Below, one piece after another: positions 1 through 4,761 of a stretch of DNA of 10,703 nt. Numbering within the stretch: position 1 is the stretch's first letter; each line of letters starts with the position of its first letter. The stretch is taken from contig JANYAW010000299.1 in the NCBI GenBank assembly GCA_025361105.1, positions 1-10,703 on the forward strand, written 5' to 3'. A program made the translations under genes and the position numbers. The DNA is from Rhodocyclaceae bacterium (GTDB taxonomy: Bacteria > Pseudomonadota > Gammaproteobacteria > Burkholderiales > Rhodocyclaceae). The notes beneath the pieces are model-generated. The model worked only from the letters and a program-made list of their open reading frames with translations, was not told where the DNA came from and searched no databases.

Positions 1-420
1 CAGACCGTGCATCAATGCTGCCGCCCGTGATGGTGCGGCGTAGCCATCGATTTCGCCTAGGCGCATATGCAGCAAACCGATTTGTTCGCCGGCGTGGTGA
101 TCGTCATGATGGTCTTCGGCGGCGGCCAAATCACGTTCGATTTGACGTAATTCGGTATCGCCATCGAGCACAAAATCCAGTGCCGCGTCGGGCAGCGCCG
201 GTGTGTCTTGCGCGACATGGGCCATGGTCCATACGCCGGGGCGTTCCAGGTCGCCACGGTCGGCATGCAGTTCGCCGCGCAGCAGCGCCAGGAAGGAAGA
301 TTTGCCACAGCCATTGGCACCGGTGAGCCCGACCTTCCAGCCCGGATGCATTTGCATGGTGGCGCCGGTGACCAGTGCGTCGCCGTTGCGCGAGAAACCT
401 AAATTGCGGAGAAGAATCAT
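1..420 (-). CDS. yheS: YheS-type ABC-F ATPase, N-terminal part (cut by window edge)
   Basis: The reading frame is open from an ATG at 420-418 to the left edge, giving 140 residues of the first ABC domain. It starts MILLRNLGFSRNGDAL and has a Walker A motif GANGCGKS at residues 34-41. The stretches TPALPDAALDFVLDGD (residues 73-88) and SRAAALMHGL (131-140) closely resemble E. coli YheS as I remember it. ABC-F proteins have two ATPase domains and no membrane segment; they act on the ribosome, and the exact role of YheS is poorly defined. The second half, including both Walker B motifs, lies outside the window. A His/Asp-rich patch (DHHDDHH, residues 103-109) sits in the variable region before the signature motif. 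No clear Shine-Dalgarno precedes the ATG, but a 14-bp palindrome does. It follows the acyltransferase gene on the same strand after 63 bp. Confidence 0.9.
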   Translation of the reverse strand, partial: MILLRNLGFSRNGDALVTGATMQMHPGWKVGLTGANGCGKSSFLALLRGELHADRGDLERPGVWTMAHVAQDTPALPDAALDFVLDGDTELRQIERDLAAAEDHHDDHHAGEQIGLLHMRLGEIDGYAAPSRAAALMHGL

Positions 421-425
421 TGGGA

Positions 426-439
426 AATTAGGCCTAATT
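426..439. promoter_or_regulatory. 14-bp perfect palindrome just upstream of yheS
   Basis: AATTAGGCCTAATT is its own reverse complement over 14 bp. It lies 5 bp upstream of the yheS start codon, in the short gap after the acyltransferase gene. A symmetrical site in this position could bind a dimeric regulator or fold in the leader RNA near the start codon. No known operator was recognised. Confidence 0.4.
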
Positions 440-444
440 GTTTT

Positions 445-472
445 CGTCATTCCGGCTTTCGCCGGAATGACG
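445..472. repeat. REP-like palindrome between acyltransferase gene and yheS
   Basis: Perfect 12-bp arms, CGTCATTCCGGC (445-456) and GCCGGAATGACG (461-472), enclose a 4-nt loop. On the minus strand the loop reads GAAA, a stable tetraloop. It lies 11 bp after the acyltransferase stop. Palindromes of this GTCATTCCGGCGAAAGCCGG type are widespread intergenic repeats in proteobacteria. There is no U-tract after it on the minus strand (AAAACAATT follows), so it is not a standard intrinsic terminator. It could still protect the upstream mRNA 3' end or attenuate transcription into yheS. Confidence 0.75.
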
Positions 473-483
473 AGTTCTGCAAA

Positions 484-1044
484 TCACAGCATGCGAATCG
501 GTGAAACGTTTTCGTGGTGATAGCCCTCGCGCCCGACATACACTTCGGCAATGCGCACCATATCGGCAGTTTCATCACCACTCAACTCAAGGGTGGCGAG
601 CAGCCCGACTTCGCGCTTTGCATAATCGACCACACCGAGCACCAGCGGCACTTTGGCCGCCACTGCCATGCGATAGAAACCGGACTTCCAGCCTTCTTGT
701 CGCTCGCGCGTTCCTTCGGCGGCAATCACCAGATGAAATGTCTCGTGCACTTCGAATTCTGCAACCACACGCTCGACAAAACCCGTGCGTTCGCGGCGAT
801 TGACCGCCACCCCGCCAAATAGGCGCAATAGCCATCCGTAGGGCCAACGGAACATGGTGTCCTTGGCCACCCAGCGCGCACGAAATGGCAACGCCGCCAG
901 TGCCAGCAGCGCCAAGGGAAAATCCAAATTGGTGGTGTGCGGATAGGCAATCACTACCGATTTTGCCGGACGGTGCGGGATGTCGATCAGCGTCCAACCA
1001 AACAGACGCAAGATCATGCGCGAGAAAACTTGCAGGAGTTTCAT
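484..1044 (-). CDS. PlsC-like glycerolipid acyltransferase family protein
   Basis: This 186-residue protein carries the motifs of the glycerol-3-phosphate/1-acylglycerol-3-phosphate acyltransferase family. The catalytic HxxxxD motif is HTTNLD at residues 36-41. GGVAVNRR (77-84) is the second motif, EGTRERQ (110-116) the third substrate-binding motif, and VPLVLGVVDY (132-141) contains the fourth-motif proline. The family moves an acyl group from acyl-CoA or acyl-ACP to a lipid hydroxyl at the inner membrane. At 186 residues it is shorter than typical PlsC (about 240) and lacks a clear N-terminal membrane anchor, though hydrophobic segments occur near residues 42-53 and 67-80. Its lipid substrate cannot be inferred. 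The start is ATG with no obvious ribosome-binding site. It lies 48 bp after the GNAT gene on the same strand, with a dispersed repeat copy in between, and is probably part of the same run. Confidence 0.85.
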   Translation of the reverse strand: MKLLQVFSRMILRLFGWTLIDIPHRPAKSVVIAYPHTTNLDFPLALLALAALPFRARWVAKDTMFRWPYGWLLRLFGGVAVNRRERTGFVERVVAEFEVHETFHLVIAAEGTRERQEGWKSGFYRMAVAAKVPLVLGVVDYAKREVGLLATLELSGDETADMVRIAEVYVGREGYHHENVSPIRML

Positions 1045-1069
1045 AGGTGTTCGTTTTGTGGGTTTGCTT

Positions 1070-1097
1070 CAGTTGGTGCTGGCGATACGCCGTCAAA
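1070..1097 (+). repeat. Dispersed two-block repeat, copy 1
   Basis: The first block CAGTTGGTGCTG (1070-1081) and the second block ACGCCGT (1087-1093) are identical to copies 2 and 3, with a variable 5-bp middle (GCGAT). It spans the 3' end of the GNAT gene, including its stop codon, and lies about 26 bp upstream of the acyltransferase start. It is oriented opposite to the surrounding genes. GGCG-ATA-CGCC inside it can form a small stem. Confidence 0.7.
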
Positions 1098-1536
1098 CCG
1101 ACTGCGGCAGCGTGAAGGCAAAGACTTTTTGCAACTTGCTAACGATGAAACCGCGCTTTTCATAAAACGCATGAGTTGCTGTGCGAACCGTGTTGCTGCG
1201 CACACGCAAGCTCGACACGCCTTTGGTCTGCGCCCACACTTTGGCATAATCGACCAGACGCGAACCTAGCCCGCTCGCACGCAGTTTTTCATCGACGACC
1301 AAGCCGCGAATTTCTACAAACGGTTCCGACTCGATTGACATTGCGACACCGATTTGCATCCAGGCTTTGACCTCGCCATCAACGCTGCCAACCATAACGC
1401 ATTCGGTTTCTGCCGGTAGTTTGCTCAGGCGCGCCATCATCTCGTCGCGGCTCACCGGATAACCCAACTGGACCGCCAAACCAGCAATCGCTACAGCATC
1501 GTTGGGCGTTGCCGCGCGCAGCGAAATCTCGCTCAT
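1093..1536 (-). CDS. GNAT family N-acetyltransferase
   Basis: This 147-residue protein has a complete GNAT fold. The N-terminal strand is ISLRAATPND (residues 4-13), and the central strand VEIRGLVVDEKLR (74-86) leads into the acetyl-CoA pyrophosphate loop RASGLG (86-91), which fits R-x-x-G-x-G/A. The following helix is SRLVDYAKVWAQTKG. The C-terminal motif HAFYEKRGF (122-130) has the usual tyrosine. These enzymes transfer acetyl groups from acetyl-CoA to an amine on a small molecule or protein; the substrate cannot be predicted. The ATG start overlaps the ybiT stop as ATGA, so translation is probably coupled to ybiT. Its own 3' end lies inside copy 1 of the dispersed repeat. Confidence 0.9.
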   Translation of the reverse strand: MSEISLRAATPNDAVAIAGLAVQLGYPVSRDEMMARLSKLPAETECVMVGSVDGEVKAWMQIGVAMSIESEPFVEIRGLVVDEKLRASGLGSRLVDYAKVWAQTKGVSSLRVRSNTVRTATHAFYEKRGFIVSKLQKVFAFTLPQSV

Positions 1537-3176
1537 CCTAGCCCTTGGCTGGCGAGATATTCTTCATAGCTGCCGCGATAGTCGATGATTTTTCCGTCGG
1601 TACGAATGTCGATAATGCGCGTGGCGAGCGACGACACAAATTCGCGATCATGCGAGACGAATAACAGGGTGCCGGCGAATTTCTCGACCGCCGTGTTGAG
1701 CGATTCTATGGATTCCATATCCAGATGATTGGTCGGCTCGTCCATTAGCAGGACATTGTTTCTGAGCAACATCAATTTGCCAAACAGCATGCGACCTTGT
1801 TCGCCACCGGAAATCACGTTGACGGCTTTTTTTGCATCATCGCCCGAGAACAACAGACGCCCCAGCGTACCGCGTATCAAGGTCTCGACATCGCCGCCTT
1901 CATAGCCACCCTCGCGCACCCATTGGACTATCCATTCGGTGAGCGGCGTGGTCGACGCAAAATCCGCCGCGTGGTCCTGCGCGAATACGCCGGGACGGGC
2001 TTTCTCGGCCCACTTCATTTTGCCTGCTTGCGGCATCAAACCGTTCAATGCCGCGTTGCCTGTACCACCGGCCAGCAAACGCAGCAAGGTAGTTTTGCCG
2101 ACACCGTTTTCGCCGATGATGGCTACCCGATCGCCGGCTTCGATGCTGGTCGAGAAATTTTTGATGACGGGCATTTTCGGGTCATAGCCGAAGCGCAAAT
2201 TTTCAATCTCGCAAGCCAGGCGATGCAGCTTTTCCTTTTCGTCGTAGTCAAAGCGTATCCACGGATATTGGCGCGAAGAGGGTTTGATATCTTCCGGACG
2301 TATCTTTTCTATCAGCTTCAAGCGACTGGTGGCTTGGCGCGCCTTGGATTTGTTGGCCGAGAAGCGACGCACGAAACCTTGCAAATCGGCGATGCGTTCC
2401 TTGGCCTTGGTATTGGCCGAGACCTGACGCTCCCGCGCGACGCTCGACGCCTCCATGAAATCATCATAGTTGCCGCCGTAAACTTTGATCGTGCCGTAAT
2501 CCAGATCGGCCATGTGGGTGCAGACTTGATTCAGAAAATGCCTGTCGTGCGAAATGATGATCATGGTCGATTCGCGCTGATTCAAAATATCTTCCAGCCA
2601 GCGTATCGTGTTGATGTCCAGATTGTTGGTCGGCTCGTCGAGCAACAAAATATGTGGATTGGCAAACAGCGCTTGGACCAACAACACGCGCAACTTCCAA
2701 CCCGGCGCCACTTCGCTCATCGGTCCATTGTGCTTATCAATCGGAATGCCCGCGCCGAGCAACAGCTCACCGGCACGCGCCTCGGCGGTGTAGCCATCGA
2801 ACTCGGCGAAATGCGATTCGAGTTCTGCCGCGCGCATGTAGTCGTCTTCGGTCGCATCAGGGTTGGCATAAATCGCGTCGCGCTCGCTCATGCAAGCCCA
2901 CATTTCGGTATGCCCCATCATCACCACATCGAGCACGCGCTTGTCCTCAAACGCAAACTGATCCTGGCGCAAATACGCCATGCGCTCACCTTTATCGAGC
3001 GAGACATTGCCAGCAGACGATTCCAATTCGCCCGCCAGAATTTTCATGAAGGTCGATTTGCCCGCACCGTTCGCGCCAATCAAACCATAGCGATTGCCAT
3101 CGCCAAATTTGACCGAGACATTGTCGAAAAGCGGCTTGGCACCGAACTGAATCGTGATGTTTGAAGCGATGAGCAT
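1533..3176 (-). CDS. ybiT: YbiT-type ABC-F ATPase
   Basis: This full-length 547-residue ABC-F protein closely resembles E. coli YbiT from end to end. Domain 1 has Walker A GANGAGKS (residues 34-41), Walker B HILLLDEP (175-182) and switch histidine SHDR (209-212). Its signature is the degenerate SEVAPGW (154-160), typical of this subfamily. A linker rich in Lys/Arg (about 240-300) corresponds to the P-site tRNA-interaction motif. Domain 2 has Walker A GENGVGKT (355-362), signature SGGEQ (456-460), Walker B with DEPTNHLD (479-486) and SHDR (508-511). There are no membrane segments. ABC-F proteins act on translating ribosomes; the precise duty of YbiT is not firmly settled. The ATG lacks an evident ribosome-binding site. 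The stop overlaps the GNAT start by 4 nt. It diverges from the glutaredoxin-like gene across a 180-bp region. Confidence 0.95.
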   Translation of the reverse strand: MLIASNITIQFGAKPLFDNVSVKFGDGNRYGLIGANGAGKSTFMKILAGELESSAGNVSLDKGERMAYLRQDQFAFEDKRVLDVVMMGHTEMWACMSERDAIYANPDATEDDYMRAAELESHFAEFDGYTAEARAGELLLGAGIPIDKHNGPMSEVAPGWKLRVLLVQALFANPHILLLDEPTNNLDINTIRWLEDILNQRESTMIIISHDRHFLNQVCTHMADLDYGTIKVYGGNYDDFMEASSVARERQVSANTKAKERIADLQGFVRRFSANKSKARQATSRLKLIEKIRPEDIKPSSRQYPWIRFDYDEKEKLHRLACEIENLRFGYDPKMPVIKNFSTSIEAGDRVAIIGENGVGKTTLLRLLAGGTGNAALNGLMPQAGKMKWAEKARPGVFAQDHAADFASTTPLTEWIVQWVREGGYEGGDVETLIRGTLGRLLFSGDDAKKAVNVISGGEQGRMLFGKLMLLRNNVLLMDEPTNHLDMESIESLNTAVEKFAGTLLFVSHDREFVSSLATRIIDIRTDGKIIDYRGSYEEYLASQGLG

Positions 3177-3280
3177 GACAGCGAAACCGGATAAAGCAGC
3201 GAGGCCAGCATTCTACTGGTGAGTAAGCAAAATCCGCACATAAGTCGCTGATTTGTTGGGGTTGGAGATGGTGAAAATGT

Positions 3281-3308
3281 CAGTTGGTGCTGGTGGCACG
3301 CCGTTAGA
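3281..3308 (+). repeat. Dispersed two-block repeat, copy 2
   Basis: Blocks CAGTTGGTGCTG (3281-3292) and ACGCCGTTAGA (3298-3308) match copies 1 and 3, with variable middle GTGGC. It lies in the divergent region between ybiT and the glutaredoxin-like gene, pointing towards the latter and ending 48 bp before its ATG. It overlaps the 7-bp inverted repeat at 3292-3318. Confidence 0.7.
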
Positions 3309-3318
3309 TGATGCCACC
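3292..3318. repeat. Inverted repeat upstream of glutaredoxin-like gene
   Basis: GGTGGCA (3292-3298) and TGCCACC (3312-3318) are perfect 7-bp inverted arms around a 13-nt loop. They end 38 bp before the glutaredoxin-like start codon. This could be an operator or a hairpin in the 5' leader. It partly overlaps dispersed repeat copy 2. No known riboswitch or operator was recognised. Confidence 0.45.
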
Positions 3319-3356
3319 GCTTATCATCGCGTCTTCATCCTCAATTTGGAAACACC

Positions 3357-3725
3357 ATGACACGCCAAATCCTCGACGAAGCGCACATCCATCCGGCGAT
3401 ACGCCAAACGATTACCGGCAACAATGCGGAGATCGTAATCGAAGTCCAGGCGGCGATCGCCAAACACGCCGTGGTGGTGGTCGGCATGGCGCAGAATCCC
3501 GCGCCAAGAAAGGCTCGCAAGTTGCTAACCGCTGCCGGTGTCGCGCACGATTATTTGAGCTACGGCAGCTACTTGAGTCAATGGCGCAAACGCAATGCGC
3601 TGAAAATGTGGACCGGCTGGCCGACGTTTCCGATGGTGTTTGTCAAAGGCATGCTGGTCGGTGGCGCGGATGACTTGCAAAAGCTCATCGAAAGCGGCGA
3701 GCTGAGCAAAATGCTGGCGGGATAA
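3357..3725 (+). CDS. Glutaredoxin-like protein without cysteines
   Basis: This 122-residue protein has the C-terminal hallmarks of monothiol-type glutaredoxins: WPTFPMVFV with the cis-proline TFP (residues 90-92) and the glutathione-binding GGADD (102-106). The strand-loop-helix that normally carries CPYC or CGFS is VVVVGMAQNPAPRKARKLL, in which NPAP (47-50) takes the place of the active-site motif. There is no cysteine anywhere in the protein, so it cannot do ordinary thiol-disulfide exchange or supply a cysteine ligand to an Fe-S cluster. I recall related sequences with the same MWTGWPTFP region in other proteobacteria, so this is probably a subfamily trait, not decay. It may bind glutathione or a protein partner. 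The ATG has a weak GGA about 10 nt upstream. Its stop is 7 bp from that of the convergent PrsW-like gene. Confidence 0.85.
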   Translation: MTRQILDEAHIHPAIRQTITGNNAEIVIEVQAAIAKHAVVVVGMAQNPAPRKARKLLTAAGVAHDYLSYGSYLSQWRKRNALKMWTGWPTFPMVFVKGMLVGGADDLQKLIESGELSKMLAG

Positions 3726-3732
3726 TCGCCGG

Positions 3733-4752
3733 TTATTTCGCCAAGATGTAAAGCTGCCACAAATCCTTGTGCGACAAATGCAGTATTGGTGCAATAGCTA
3801 ATTGGCCGGTTTTGCCTATGCTTTTTTCCAGATAGTGCAACTCCTCGAAGCTGCCTTTGGTGGCCTCGTCAATCGGCACGTCAAAACCGTTTTCGCGCAT
3901 CATCAACATGCCTTTGGCGCGCATCGCAAGCTCGGTGTGTAGTCGGACATAGCAAAGAATGTCGGCCACCACCACGCCCTTGAATTTTGATTTCAGGGTT
4001 AGTAGATATTTACCCAGAGGCGAGTCGCTCAACTGGCCGGAGTTAATGAGCTCAAGCATTTGGGCATCGGCGTCAAAGCCGGTGCCTAGCCAATCGCCGA
4101 TGGATTTTTCGTTGCGCTGAAAAACGATGTGGAGCAACACGGGCAATGCGAATATTACGATGAGTGTGGTGTAAATCGGCGGCAACAATGAATGGTTGTA
4201 TGCCGCGTGTATCAGCACCGCCAAGCTGAGGCCGGGAACGAGTGCTAGACCGATTCCTGCGTCGCGTTGCTCGATACGGCGCAAGCTCATCATGCCAAAT
4301 ATGGCCGTGGTGCCACCATGCATGATGGCTGTGCCAAAGCCACGAATAATCCAGGTGCCGATGCCGACATCGGCCGACAAACGAGCGAGAAAATAGTAGC
4401 TGTTTTCGACCAGCGCAAAGCCCGCGCCGACGGCGAAACCGAAGATCGCGGCATCAATCAAAAAGCCTATGCGTCGTCGCTGTATCAAGGCAAATACGAT
4501 GGCCGCTTTGAGCAATTCTTCACATAGCGGCGCGAGGTAGCCTGAGAGCGTGGCGGGTGCAATGTCGAGATTTTCCATCAACGCGCCGTTGAGAAAATAG
4601 CTCACGCCGGCGATCAATCCGCCGGCGACGATGGTCGCGACCACGACCCGCAATTTGACCAATTTATAGCTGTCGAAATAGACCAACACCGCCAAAAAGG
4701 CGATGACGGGCAAGAGGCCAACCAGTGGCGAAATTAAATACGTCGACGACAC
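3733..4752 (-). CDS. PrsW-family intramembrane peptidase with C-terminal extension
   Basis: This 339-residue polytopic membrane protein carries the PrsW motifs: CEELLK (residues 77-82) with the paired glutamates, VEN (115-117), MHGGTTA (144-150) and HAAYNH (182-187). These supply the Glu/His residues expected for a metal-dependent membrane protease related to the CAAX-protease group. About seven to eight hydrophobic segments fill residues 5-210. In Bacillus subtilis, PrsW makes the first cut in the anti-sigma factor RsiW; other family members have unknown substrates. After residue 212 comes a mostly soluble tail of about 125 residues, beyond the usual core, that I do not recognise. The start is GTG, 9 bp after the metallopeptidase stop and without a clear ribosome-binding site, so translation probably depends on coupling to that gene. 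Confidence 0.85.
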   Translation of the reverse strand: MSSTYLISPLVGLLPVIAFLAVLVYFDSYKLVKLRVVVATIVAGGLIAGVSYFLNGALMENLDIAPATLSGYLAPLCEELLKAAIVFALIQRRRIGFLIDAAIFGFAVGAGFALVENSYYFLARLSADVGIGTWIIRGFGTAIMHGGTTAIFGMMSLRRIEQRDAGIGLALVPGLSLAVLIHAAYNHSLLPPIYTTLIVIFALPVLLHIVFQRNEKSIGDWLGTGFDADAQMLELINSGQLSDSPLGKYLLTLKSKFKGVVVADILCYVRLHTELAMRAKGMLMMRENGFDVPIDEATKGSFEELHYLEKSIGKTGQLAIAPILHLSHKDLWQLYILAK

Positions 4753-4761
4753 GATTTGGGT

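Noticed and set aside
445..472. Intrinsic terminator after the acyltransferase gene
   Set aside because: The hairpin is strong but no U-tract follows on the minus strand; a REP-like element fits better.
1797..3164. Long plus-strand open frame (455 residues) opposite ybiT
   Set aside because: It lies entirely antisense to a clear ABC-F gene; its translation has no recognisable motifs and is a codon-bias shadow.
3281..3308. Sigma54 promoter, from TGGCACG in repeat copy 2
   Set aside because: The -12 element (TTGC) is missing and the TGGCACG string is not kept in the other two copies.
3281..3310. Integron attC site, because GTTAGAT fits the core GTTRRRY
   Set aside because: No matching inverse core RYYYAAC lies at a suitable distance, and there is no cassette-like arrangement or integrase.
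3715..3740. Bidirectional terminator between the convergent glutaredoxin-like and PrsW-like genes
   Set aside because: Only 7 bp separate the stop codons and the possible stems are about 4 bp; not supportable.
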